Shown here piece after piece: positions 46,475-54,646 of a stretch of 64,000 nucleotides of DNA. The notes under the pieces are model-generated. The model saw only the letters and a program-made list of their open reading frames with translations. It made no database searches and was not told the DNA's origin. Each line of letters starts with the position of its first letter. Position 1 is the stretch's first letter. Made by a program: the position numbers and the translations under genes. This DNA is from G963663495 sp963663495 (GTDB lineage: Bacteria > Bacteroidota > Rhodothermia > Rhodothermales > Bin80), in the NCBI GenBank assembly GCA_963663495.1, contig OY760427.1, positions 2,046,001 to 2,110,000 of the forward strand, given 5' to 3'.

Positions 46475-47281
46475 TCAGGATACGGAGGGCGAACGCTTCA
46501 TTTGGCGTGGGCCCAGTGTACGCTCCAAGAATTCTAGCGCTAAAGCGTTGAATTCATCGGGGCATTCAATCTGCGGGGCATGGCCACACTTATCTATAGC
46601 TCGCAGCTCAGCGTGTGGTAGAGACGCCTCAAACGTGCGTGCTACATCCTCTGGAGTGATCCGGTCATGCTTGCCCCAGATAAGCATCGTTGGCACGAAA
46701 ATCTTGGTGAGGTCGTCATTTAGGGTAATGGTAAGCGAATGGCGCGCTATTTTGAGAACACGCATCGCACGCGTTCGATCGTTTGCCAGTTCGTACAGGT
46801 CGTTGACTAGCTCATCGTGGGCTAAGTCGGGGTTGTAGAAGCTCACCTGTGCACGTTGCCTAATCCATTCCCGATCATTGCGGCGGAACGTACGGGTGCC
46901 GGTTTCTACCTCGTAGATGCCGGCAGATCCTGCCAGGATCATCGCCGTGACACGGTCTGGCGAATCCAAGACGTACATAAGAGCTATCTGTCCACCAAGG
47001 GAATTACCCACCAAGACCAGTTCCTCTGCTTCAAGCTCGTCCAGAAATTGACCAACAAAATCCATGACACCCGTCATGTTGGCCTTTCTCAGGGGAAGGG
47101 CCTGAATGGGGATTTCAGGGCAAACTACCCGGTATCCCTTAGCCCACAGCCCGGTAATAGCCGGCTCCCACTGCGGCACGTTACCAAGCAGACCGTGCAG
47201 CATTACTACTGCATGATCCTTCTGGCTCGGATTCGTATCAACGTACCGAAATCGATTTACCTCGTAATAAGGGTGTTTCAC
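46475..47281 (-). CDS. Alpha/beta-fold hydrolase
   Basis: 268 aa. MLHGLLGN oxyanion region (about 28-34), nucleophile elbow VGNSLGG (Ser about 94), LIWGKHDRITP (Asp about 214) and KCGHAPQIECP (His about 238) form a complete triad. No signal peptide. Resembles the cytoplasmic hydrolases of the MhpC/BphD type, whose substrates vary. Followed by a small lipoprotein gene. It starts 163 bp from the divergent 31-aa gene, so the promoter region is shared. Confidence 0.88.
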   Translation of the reverse strand: MKHPYYEVNRFRYVDTNPSQKDHAVVMLHGLLGNVPQWEPAITGLWAKGYRVVCPEIPIQALPLRKANMTGVMDFVGQFLDELEAEELVLVGNSLGGQIALMYVLDSPDRVTAMILAGSAGIYEVETGTRTFRRNDREWIRQRAQVSFYNPDLAHDELVNDLYELANDRTRAMRVLKIARHSLTITLNDDLTKIFVPTMLIWGKHDRITPEDVARTFEASLPHAELRAIDKCGHAPQIECPDEFNALALEFLERTLGPRQMKRSPSVS

Positions 47282-47444
47282 TTGGTCAGCATCAAAGCCT
47301 TAGTATTAGCCCTCTCACAATCTACAAAGATAGTACCTCGATTCACGCAAAGTGCACCGTCCGTCATAAGGGGGAAACAATGTACAAGATCTCCCGTATC
47401 AATTCATCCGTTGAGTTTCTGAAGATCAAAAGCCCAGATAGCCT

Positions 47445-47540
47445 ATGCCGTGCGGCAGAAAGCGTAAGCGTCACAAAATTGCTACGCACAAGCGCAAAAA
47501 GCGATTGCGCAAGAACCGCCATAAGAAGAAGGGCCGCTAA
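47445..47540 (+). CDS. 31-aa AURKAIP1/COX24-domain basic protein
   Basis: A short gene: ATG 47445, stop TAA 47538-47540. The product begins MPCGRKRKRHKIATHKRKKR and goes on LRKNRHKKKGR, more than half Lys/Arg. This matches the very small AURKAIP1/COX24-domain proteins of Bacteroidota and relatives, which are ribosome-associated by homology to a mitochondrial small-subunit protein. It lies 14 bp before the YtxH gene. The frame in the other phase (47380-47568) is longer but not family-like. Confidence 0.85.
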   Translation: MPCGRKRKRHKIATHKRKKRLRKNRHKKKGR

Positions 47541-47554
47541 TTGGTTGGTTTCTG

Positions 47555-47887
47555 ATGAAGAACAATAATTTACGCGCTGTGATCCTCGCACTTGGATGGG
47601 GTGCGATATTGGCGGGTGGTGCAGGCTTTGCCGCAGGGCTGCTACTGGCACCGGAGGATGGGCGACGTATGCGGAGACGCATAAGTTTCAAGCTTGACAA
47701 GATGGGACGCCGTGTGGCAGATGCGTGCGAAAGCATTTTTGCTCGGGTGGACGATAAGGACGCACGAAGAGACGGTGACGATCTCGTAGCCGACGCAATG
47801 CAGAAAGCACGCGCTTTACGTACCGAAATGGATGCGGTGCTAGGGCAAGTCAAGCAGCAGGGTAGCGCAACTCCTGCCGGAGAGTGA
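47555..47887 (+). CDS. YtxH-domain protein
   Basis: 110 aa. A single N-terminal membrane segment (LGWGAILAGGAGFAAGLLLAP) runs into the YtxH mark LLLAPEDGRRMRRR, then a charged helical tail (KLDKMGRRVADACESIF). Members are small membrane-anchored, often stress-linked proteins of unclear function. First of three closely spaced plus-strand genes with yaaA and the TauE-like permease. Confidence 0.85.
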   Translation: MKNNNLRAVILALGWGAILAGGAGFAAGLLLAPEDGRRMRRRISFKLDKMGRRVADACESIFARVDDKDARRDGDDLVADAMQKARALRTEMDAVLGQVKQQGSATPAGE

Positions 47888-47911
47888 CCGCGGGTTTTGC
47901 GAAGGTCCTCT

Positions 47912-48700
47912 ATGGCTAGACTGTCCATCCTGATCCCGCCTTCGAACAGAAAGAAGGTGGGAGGCAATCCTTTTGCTCCTGACATGTTTGACTACCGGTC
48001 AAGCAACACCTTCAACTATTTCAGCGAACTCAATGCTGAGCGACGCGCGCTGATTGACCAGCTGCACGTCGCACTCAAGGCGGGTGAGGAGATCGCGCCC
48101 CCACTTGACGATTCCGCTAAGATTGACGCGCTGCGCAAGATTTATCGCGCCCCGCTGATGTCGGCTCTGAGTCGTTATAGTGCAGGTCCCATCTATTCTG
48201 CATTGGATTTTCAGGGATTACCTACGGGGGCGCAGCGGAGACTTCTGGAGACCGGGATCATTTTTTCCGCGCTGTTCGGCATTCTGCGGCCAGACGACCT
48301 AGTACCGGAATACTACATGCATATGGATGCTGTCGTACCCGGGATCGGTTGCATGGCAGACTACTGGCGGCCGGTAATCAGCCCGATACTGAATACGCTG
48401 CTTACGGACAGCATCGTTTGGGACCTATTGCCGCAGTCTTATCGGAATGCTTGGGACAACCAAGCTACCTATAATACGCGTATTACGGTACGGTTTGTTG
48501 ATAAGGAAGGGGTGGATCTAGACGAGTCTGCTGCGGCTAGGATTCGGGGCAAGTTGATTGGGTTCCTTGTTAAGGATGCCTCATCTGCATGGGATGATTT
48601 AGACGAATGGAGACCTCCTATCGGATTTTATCAGAGCGAAGAGTTCTCATTGACTGAGGAGGGGCAGTCCGAAATTGTCCTAGCTTTCGCCCGGCGTTAG
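47912..48700 (+). CDS. YaaA family (UPF0246) protein
   Basis: 262 aa from the ATG at 47912 (MARLSILIPPSN). Family marks: SILIPPSNRK, YSAGPIYSALDF, FSALFGILRPDDLVPEYYMHM. E. coli YaaA limits free iron and DNA damage under peroxide stress. The protein is cytoplasmic. Start chosen over the ATG at 47897 because the family begins directly with the ISPPK/ILIPPS strand. The stop is followed at once by the GTG of the next gene. Confidence 0.88.
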   Translation: MARLSILIPPSNRKKVGGNPFAPDMFDYRSSNTFNYFSELNAERRALIDQLHVALKAGEEIAPPLDDSAKIDALRKIYRAPLMSALSRYSAGPIYSALDFQGLPTGAQRRLLETGIIFSALFGILRPDDLVPEYYMHMDAVVPGIGCMADYWRPVISPILNTLLTDSIVWDLLPQSYRNAWDNQATYNTRITVRFVDKEGVDLDESAAARIRGKLIGFLVKDASSAWDDLDEWRPPIGFYQSEEFSLTEEGQSEIVLAFARR

Positions 48701-49447
48701 GTGGAGGCGGAATGGGCCGGCAGTCTAGTACTTTTTGGCGCCGGAGTTGTAGCGGGGGCCATGAATGTGATGGCAGCGGCAGGGTCCACAATTACGGTTC
48801 CGGTGCTACTGTTTCTAGGATTGGATGCCGGGATGGCAAATGGTACAAACCGCGTTGCCATAGCGATTCAGAATATCTCCGCCAATACATCGTTCTATCG
48901 TGATGGCGTAAGCCGGTTCTCTCAATCCCTCAAGTACGGACTCTGGACCATTCCAGGAGCCGTTGCGGGAGCTGTGGTAGCGGTTAGGATCAGCGATGAA
49001 TGGTTCGTACGAATCCTGGGTATCGTCATGATCGGTATCGTGATATCAATGCTGGTGCCCAGGCGTAGCCGCAAGAGGGAAGTTCTTGGCGCACATCCAC
49101 GATGGGTGGATGCCTCGCTGGTGGGGGTCGGGTTTTACGGTGGCTTTGTACAGGCAGGAATCGGGTTCATGCTTACTGCCGTTTTTTATCACTTAGCGCA
49201 AGAATCCCTGATGGGTGCGACGGTCCATAAGATCGGGGTTGCGCTGGTGTATACAATCCCCGCATTGCTCATTTTTGTCGCTACAGGCAATGTGAACTGG
49301 GTGCTGGGCCTAACGCTGGCAGCAGGAAACGCCACCGGAGGATGGTTAGGCGCAAGGCTGGCAGTCCGCAAAGGCGAAGCCATTATTCGCGGTATAATGC
49401 TGGTCGCCGTTCTCGTGATGGCCATGAAGCTGCTTGGTGCGTTTTAA
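48701..49447 (+). CDS. TauE/SafE-family membrane permease
   Basis: 248 aa, eight membrane segments by eye. Start GTG directly after the yaaA TAG. Family features: AGAMNVMAAAGSTITVPVLLFLG in the first repeat and GGFVQAGIGFMLTAVFY in the second, with the conserved polar/Gly-rich loops. Family members export sulfite or other small sulfur/carboxylate anions; the substrate here is unknown. Its 3' end overlaps the convergent symporter gene by four bases. Confidence 0.88.
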   Translation: MEAEWAGSLVLFGAGVVAGAMNVMAAAGSTITVPVLLFLGLDAGMANGTNRVAIAIQNISANTSFYRDGVSRFSQSLKYGLWTIPGAVAGAVVAVRISDEWFVRILGIVMIGIVISMLVPRRSRKREVLGAHPRWVDASLVGVGFYGGFVQAGIGFMLTAVFYHLAQESLMGATVHKIGVALVYTIPALLIFVATGNVNWVLGLTLAAGNATGGWLGARLAVRKGEAIIRGIMLVAVLVMAMKLLGAF

Positions 49448-50919
49448 GCGCTGGAGTGAACAAACTCATCCACCACCGTCTGCGAGGTGGGCTTTGTGGC
49501 AAAACTCACCCCCACCAGGGCAGCAACGTTGGCTGCGACCCCGAAAACGCCTTCGTGCATCGGTACCGGCCGAAGATCCGGATAGGCAAGGAAAACAGCG
49601 CTGACCGTGATTCCGGCTATCAGACCTGCAAGTGCTCCAGGCCCGGTGGCACGCGGCCAATAGAAAGCTGCAAAAATTGGCGGAAAGATCTGGGCAATGG
49701 CACCATAGGATCCCAATAATAGCGCTACGAGAGATAAATCAGAAACCACGGCGAAATAGTACGCGGTAGCTCCAATCACGACAACTAGGACGCGTATCAG
49801 CAGTCGTTCCAAGTCGTCATGTATCCTCTTCTGCTGCCAGGGACCGAGGCCGTCCCGGATCCCAATGGATGCCGCAGCATGCAGCAGTGCATCACCAGTG
49901 GACATGGAAGCCGCCAGCGTTCCTGCACATACCAGTCCCACCAATAGCACTGGAAGGTCCACCTGCGTCAAGATATAGGGCACGATGGTGTCGGCTGGGG
50001 TGATGCCCGGGAAGGCGACGATACCCGAGAAACCGATAAGCAGAATGGGTACCAGAAAAAGTTGAAAAGTGTGATACAAGACAATGGTCAGCCGCAAGTC
50101 GCGCTCGCTGCGTGCAGCGTACGATTTCATGAACAGGTGGGGCCACATTGAAATACCGAGCGCTGACACGGCAATCGCCGAGCTGTACGCCCACCAGTTC
50201 CAGGATTGACCGGTGCCGTCAAGACCTGGAGCAATCAGCATTTCCCCCAAGCCTGCATCCCTGATCTGGCCGAACATTTCCGAAATTCCGCCATAGAGCT
50301 TGTACGGCAGGTACAAGCCCAAAAACCACGCGATCACAAGCATGAAGATGCCCTGGAACGTGTTGGTCCAAGCGACACCCATCACTCCACTCCTCAGTAC
50401 ATAGACCAGTACGATGCCATATGCTACCAGCGCTCCCGCCCACATTGGGATCCGATCCCCGGATATCACCGCAAGGATGTAGCCTGCACCTTTCATTTGT
50501 AGGGTCAGGTAGGGGATAAAGGCGGCGATACTCACGATGGCTAGGATGGTGCTGATCCATCTGCCGCCGTACCGATGAGTCATTAGTTCAGCCTGCGTAA
50601 CAAAGCCGTGGCGTTCCCCCAGTCGCCGGGTACGCGGCCCGATAAAATAGAGGGGGACCATTCCGATTGTGCCGAAGGACAGGATATAGAAGGCTGCAGC
50701 ACCGCGTGAATAAGCCCAGCCCGGTCCTCCGAGGAAAGCGAAGGATGAGAACACGGAGGCACCCATAACAAAATAAAGGACCAACACGCTCATGGTACGG
50801 TCGGCTGCTACATAGCCAGCGACGCTTTTGGTGGCCCGGCGTCCGGGGATAAGCCCGAGTGCCAGCGTGACCGCGAGATAGGCAGCACAGATCAGCACTG
50901 CGATCAGCCAGGGATCCAC
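49444..50919 (-). CDS. Sodium:solute symporter (SSS family)
   Basis: 491 aa, about 13 membrane segments. SSS marks: ASVFSSFAFLGGPGWAYSRG near the unwound TM1, RYGGRWISTI, and SGVMGVAWTNTFQGIFML. LCAGTLAASMSTGDALLHAAAS gives the second sodium-site Ser pair. Resembles the pantothenate/organic-acid branch. It is preceded by a DUF3311 gene (4-bp gap), the usual partner for this branch. Sodium-driven uptake of an unidentified organic solute. Confidence 0.9.
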   Translation of the reverse strand: MDPWLIAVLICAAYLAVTLALGLIPGRRATKSVAGYVAADRTMSVLVLYFVMGASVFSSFAFLGGPGWAYSRGAAAFYILSFGTIGMVPLYFIGPRTRRLGERHGFVTQAELMTHRYGGRWISTILAIVSIAAFIPYLTLQMKGAGYILAVISGDRIPMWAGALVAYGIVLVYVLRSGVMGVAWTNTFQGIFMLVIAWFLGLYLPYKLYGGISEMFGQIRDAGLGEMLIAPGLDGTGQSWNWWAYSSAIAVSALGISMWPHLFMKSYAARSERDLRLTIVLYHTFQLFLVPILLIGFSGIVAFPGITPADTIVPYILTQVDLPVLLVGLVCAGTLAASMSTGDALLHAAASIGIRDGLGPWQQKRIHDDLERLLIRVLVVVIGATAYYFAVVSDLSLVALLLGSYGAIAQIFPPIFAAFYWPRATGPGALAGLIAGITVSAVFLAYPDLRPVPMHEGVFGVAANVAALVGVSFATKPTSQTVVDEFVHSSA

Positions 50920-50923
50920 GGCG

Positions 50924-51157
50924 TTACCGGTCCTTGCTGTACAGCATTCCGAGAGAGACTAGTATCACTACAAGCCACCACACATTCCAGAGCAAGGCCA
51001 GCGGCCAACCCCCAAGTGTGCTGTGAGCAACAAGCTCGTACCCCGGCCAGATCAGCGAGATTGTGGCCGCGAGAAACACGGCAGCGAAAAGCCAGCGCCT
51101 ACGCTGCTCGGTGGCTGGAGTCTTGGGAGGGAAGAAGCGAAGACCAGCCATAGGCAA
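50924..51157 (-). CDS. DUF3311 small membrane protein
   Basis: 77 aa, or 75 from the second Met. Two membrane segments (WLFAAVFLAATISLIWPGYEL and GWPLALLWNVWWLVVILVSL). DUF3311 proteins are found directly upstream of sodium:solute symporters, as here, and are thought to be their accessory subunits. It is 31 bp after the T9SS protein gene, possibly in one transcript. Confidence 0.8.
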   Translation of the reverse strand: MPMAGLRFFPPKTPATEQRRRWLFAAVFLAATISLIWPGYELVAHSTLGGWPLALLWNVWWLVVILVSLGMLYSKDR

Positions 51158-51188
51158 CCACGGTCTAGGGTGCGTTGGTATGTGATGG

Positions 51189-53771
51189 CTAGTTTCGGTG
51201 CAGTACCATCGTCTGAGCAGCAGTCTGATTGTCGGCGGTCACAGTAAGCCGGGCGAAGTACGTGCCGCTGGCGACAGCCCGGGCATTCCAAACTGCACGG
51301 TGGGTACCGGCGCTACGAGCGGTATTGACGATCGTGCGGATTTGGCGCCCGGTCACATCGTAAATATCAAGCGTGGCGGTACCACGGCGAGACAGGCTGT
51401 ATTCTAGTGTGACCTGATGATCAAACGGATTGGGATAGGCACCTGACAGTGTTGCCATCTCAATTGGAGCCGCAGGAGGCTGTGTGGTACTGGGCACGGT
51501 TGATAGGTCCAATGTGTACATGGATCTGCCGTGGGTCCCGGCCACCAACTGGAGTGTCTGCCCATCGTAAAAGATTTTCATGTCGTACACGGATACCAAG
51601 GGCATTCCATTTCCGAGCAGCGTCCAGTTTTGCCCGTCGTCGGTGCTCATGTATGCTCCGAGGTCCGTACCGGCAAATAGCCGGCGGACGTCGGTAGGAT
51701 CAACGGCGAAGGCGTTCACTGGAGCATCAACAAGGTCTTCCGAAATGTCTTGCCATGTGTTTCCGAGGTCGCGTGTTCTCAGGATTCGGGGTTCGTAATC
51801 AAACCACCTTCGTCCGGAAAATGCTACATATGCCGTGTTAGCATCGGCGGGATCAGGCACAACGCGGGTCACCCATCGCCTTGGTAGGTTGGACGACACA
51901 TCCGTCCAACTAACTGCGTAGTCTTCGCTGACCCACACGTTGCCATCGTCTGTACCAGCGTATATTACGTCGGGGTTGACAGGTGACACGGCGATGGTTG
52001 TTACGGTCCCGAAGAGGTCCAAGCCTGATACGGCTGGGGGTGACACAAGCGGTGCACTAACTTCGGTCCATGAGCGCGCCCCATCTGTGGTCCTGTGAAT
52101 GCGGTCAGTTCCGTAGTACAGGATGTGATTATTCGATGGATCTATCGCGACCGGTGTAGACCAGTTGGTGGGCAGATTCTCGTCAATACCAGACAAGGCC
52201 TGCGTATAAGCTGCATTGGGTGTTCCAACACGGAGAATTTTCCAGAGTCCACCAAACTGAAGTTCGGCATATACGGTGGTTGGTTGTACAGGATCTACAA
52301 GCACATAGAAGCCATCTCCTCCCAGGATTTTTTCCCAATAGTCCGGTCCCTGACTCATCAATGTGCCGTTGTCCTGTGTTCCGCCGAAGAATTGTTGGGG
52401 ATCTGTGGGATGCAGTCCTATCTCGTAGAACTGTGTATTAGCCAATTGCGGGACAGCATGCCAGGAGTTGGGGTTGCCGCGGTCGATGGAGGCAGTAATT
52501 CCTCCATCGTTACCTACGAGGATATGTTGCGGGTTCTCTGGATGAAAAGCTAGGGCGTGGTAGTCGACATGCGTGCCGGCGTCATATGACCATGTGGCGC
52601 CACCGTCCGTTGATTGCATGAACAAAACATCCAACACGTAGACGATGTCAGGGTTGTCAGGTGCGACGCGCACTTGTCCGAAGTACCAGGAAAATGTGGC
52701 CGTTCCGTGGCGTACATCCGAATCAGGATCTGCGTTGACCCAATTCTCCCCTCCATCGTCAGACCTATATAGGCCGTAGTAGTCTCCAAAAAGTCCGCTC
52801 GCCGTCATGAATAGAGCGTACATGGTGTCGGGATAGTCCCGGCAGATTGCTATGCCGATCCTTCCTAGGCGGTCTGAATCGGGCAGTCCATTTTCTGCTC
52901 CTAGTTGTTTCCAAGTGGTTCCGCCGTCTACGGATCGGTAAATGCCACTGGTCTCTCCGATGACACGATAATCGTTCACGGTGCGCGTCCTGAACCATGT
53001 GGCTGCGAAGAGAACGTTCGGGTTATCGGGCCGGATTACCAAGTCAATGGCTCCAGTGAATTCGTCCACAAAGAGCACTTGTTCCCATGTAGCACCGCCG
53101 TTAAGGCTTCGATACACGCCGCGGTTGGAGTCAGTATGAAAATAGCTTCCGATAGCTGCTACATACACGCGTTGAGAATCGTTCGGATCTACCACGATGC
53201 GGGCAATCTGGCTCGTGTTCTCTAGCCCCGACGCCTTCCAGGTCTGGCCGCCATCCTCGGATTTGAATACTCCATAGCCCAGCATGTTATTATGCCCTCC
53301 ATTGGCTTCGCCTGTGCCCACATAAAGCGTGGATGGGTTGTTCGGGTCCACGGCAATGTCGCCGATACTCAGCGTGGGTTGGTCGTCAAAAATCGGAAAC
53401 CATGAAACGCCGGTATCTACAGACTTGTAAACCCCTCCTGCGGCGCTGCCTGCGTAGGCGATGGTGGGGTTCACCGGATCAAAGGCGACATCAGAAATGC
53501 GGCCGGGAATGTTCGAGGGACCGACCTGCCTCCACATCTCCGTACCGGTTTTCTGTACAGCGGCGTGTTCTCGGGCAGCTTCCTGCGTCGCGCGCAGGTA
53601 TGCATCCCGGTCATATGTGAAGTATGGATAAGTATCCTTGATCCATTCGATTTCGCTTGGGTAGTGCTTTGTGTGCTTTGTGTGCTCTGTAAGCGGGGGA
53701 GAAGTCCATCGATCACCTGGCAGACAGAGGATGCCGAACAGCAGGAGCAAGCACGGGATTCTGTGAGGCAT
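51189..53771 (-). CDS. Secreted BNR/sortilin-like beta-propeller protein with T9SS C-terminal domain (paralogue 1)
   Basis: 860 aa. A signal peptide (about 1-18, RIPCLLLLFGILCLPG) is followed by a large beta-propeller with many BNR/Asp-box repeats (SVDTGVSW, SEDGGQTW, SLNGGATW, SVDGGTTW, SDDGGENW, STDGGATW, STDDGQNW), as in Vps10/sortilin-type glycoside-binding proteins. The last 85 residues are a type IX secretion sorting domain (GAYPNPFDHQVTLEYSL ... GTYFARLTV). It should be exported and anchored at or released from the cell surface. No catalytic residues can be assigned. A close paralogue lies at 57222-59801. The two are separated by an ABC ATPase gene and an IS, so a tandem duplication was probably opened by insertion. 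Confidence 0.9.
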   Translation of the reverse strand: MPHRIPCLLLLFGILCLPGDRWTSPPLTEHTKHTKHYPSEIEWIKDTYPYFTYDRDAYLRATQEAAREHAAVQKTGTEMWRQVGPSNIPGRISDVAFDPVNPTIAYAGSAAGGVYKSVDTGVSWFPIFDDQPTLSIGDIAVDPNNPSTLYVGTGEANGGHNNMLGYGVFKSEDGGQTWKASGLENTSQIARIVVDPNDSQRVYVAAIGSYFHTDSNRGVYRSLNGGATWEQVLFVDEFTGAIDLVIRPDNPNVLFAATWFRTRTVNDYRVIGETSGIYRSVDGGTTWKQLGAENGLPDSDRLGRIGIAICRDYPDTMYALFMTASGLFGDYYGLYRSDDGGENWVNADPDSDVRHGTATFSWYFGQVRVAPDNPDIVYVLDVLFMQSTDGGATWSYDAGTHVDYHALAFHPENPQHILVGNDGGITASIDRGNPNSWHAVPQLANTQFYEIGLHPTDPQQFFGGTQDNGTLMSQGPDYWEKILGGDGFYVLVDPVQPTTVYAELQFGGLWKILRVGTPNAAYTQALSGIDENLPTNWSTPVAIDPSNNHILYYGTDRIHRTTDGARSWTEVSAPLVSPPAVSGLDLFGTVTTIAVSPVNPDVIYAGTDDGNVWVSEDYAVSWTDVSSNLPRRWVTRVVPDPADANTAYVAFSGRRWFDYEPRILRTRDLGNTWQDISEDLVDAPVNAFAVDPTDVRRLFAGTDLGAYMSTDDGQNWTLLGNGMPLVSVYDMKIFYDGQTLQLVAGTHGRSMYTLDLSTVPSTTQPPAAPIEMATLSGAYPNPFDHQVTLEYSLSRRGTATLDIYDVTGRQIRTIVNTARSAGTHRAVWNARAVASGTYFARLTVTADNQTAAQTMVLHRN

Positions 53772-53857
53772 GGATCACACCCGGTTTCAACTTATTGGTA
53801 CAGCAATACTACAATATTGCTGTATGTAAGTTTGTCTCTGGATTGCCGCATGAATTG

Positions 53858-54481
53858 ATGACCCTGAACGTGTCAAGACTGGAGAAAAGGTTTGGTACCA
53901 CTTGTCTTTTTCGGGGGCTTGGGTTTCAGATGGGGGGTGGAGAAACGCTTGCTGTAGTTGGGGCCAACGGGTCGGGGAAGTCGACGTTACTGAAGATTCT
54001 GGCTGGTGTGCTCTCTCCGTCTGCCGGCGTTGTAGCATTAGCAGTTAATGGGCGTGAAGTGGCGCCTGAGGACCGGATGCGTTACGCGGGACTGGTTTCT
54101 TCAGAGGTCCACATGTATGCGAATCTATCGGCGCGAGAAAACTTGCATTTTCTGGTGTCCGCGCGTGGTGGCAAGGAATGTGGCGCCGAGATTGGTGCGA
54201 TTTTGAACCGTGTGGGGTTGTCTAGCCGGGACGACCTGCGTGTGCGTGCGTTTTCGAGCGGCATGGTGCAGCGATTACGTATTGCCGTGGCGCTGCTGTT
54301 TAATCCACCGCTCCTGCTGCTTGACGAGCCTATGGTCAATCTTGACAGCGCGGGGCGTGATTTGGTAGCGGAGGTACTGCGATCCGTTTCTAGCTCTGGT
54401 CGAATTGCAGTCTATGCAACCAATGTAGAGGCTGAACTGGCAACTGCTACGATGGTCCTGGATCTCCAAGAGTATACGTAA
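53858..54481 (+). CDS. ABC transporter ATPase, CcmA-like
   Basis: 207 aa from the ATG at 53858 (MTLNVSRLEKRFGTT); the frame is open to 53795. Walker A GANGSGKST, signature-like FSSGMVQRLRIA, Walker B LLLLDEP and D-loop are present; the switch His is replaced (YATNVEAE), as in some CcmA-type heme-exporter ATPases. It stands 86 bp from the divergent T9SS gene. Directly after the stop come fragments of three IS ends, so the permease gene expected downstream (CcmB-like) has been lost or moved. Function without a partner is doubtful. Confidence 0.8.
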   Translation: MTLNVSRLEKRFGTTCLFRGLGFQMGGGETLAVVGANGSGKSTLLKILAGVLSPSAGVVALAVNGREVAPEDRMRYAGLVSSEVHMYANLSARENLHFLVSARGGKECGAEIGAILNRVGLSSRDDLRVRAFSSGMVQRLRIAVALLFNPPLLLLDEPMVNLDSAGRDLVAEVLRSVSSSGRIAVYATNVEAELATATMVLDLQEYT

Positions 54482-54495
54482 GGCGGTAAAGTCCG

Positions 54496-54646
54496 TCCAG
54501 AACCCATCACCAAATCAAGATGCAGTTTACCGCACGCTTACCTATTAGGAGGGAAAAACGAGAGAATTGGAGACGGAACTCAGCGTTTTCCCCTGACCGG
54601 ATGGCGAAGTTAGGTCACTGTGTTCAGTTGGTCACTCACGTATATA
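54496..54646. repeat. Stack of three IS ends
   Basis: In order: (1) to 54541, the end of an IS66-type element whose complement reads GTAAGCGTGCGGTAAACT, matching 60621 onward; (2) 54542-54612, repeat R1; (3) 54614-54646, the right end of a tnpB element (CAGTTGGTCACTCACG), continued at 56568-56580 (TATATAATTCCCC) after the ISNCY-type IS. Confidence 0.75.

Noticed and set aside
47380..47568. 62-aa ORF overlapping the 31-aa basic protein gene
   Set aside because: The alternative frame gives a sequence matching a known small family; this one matches nothing.
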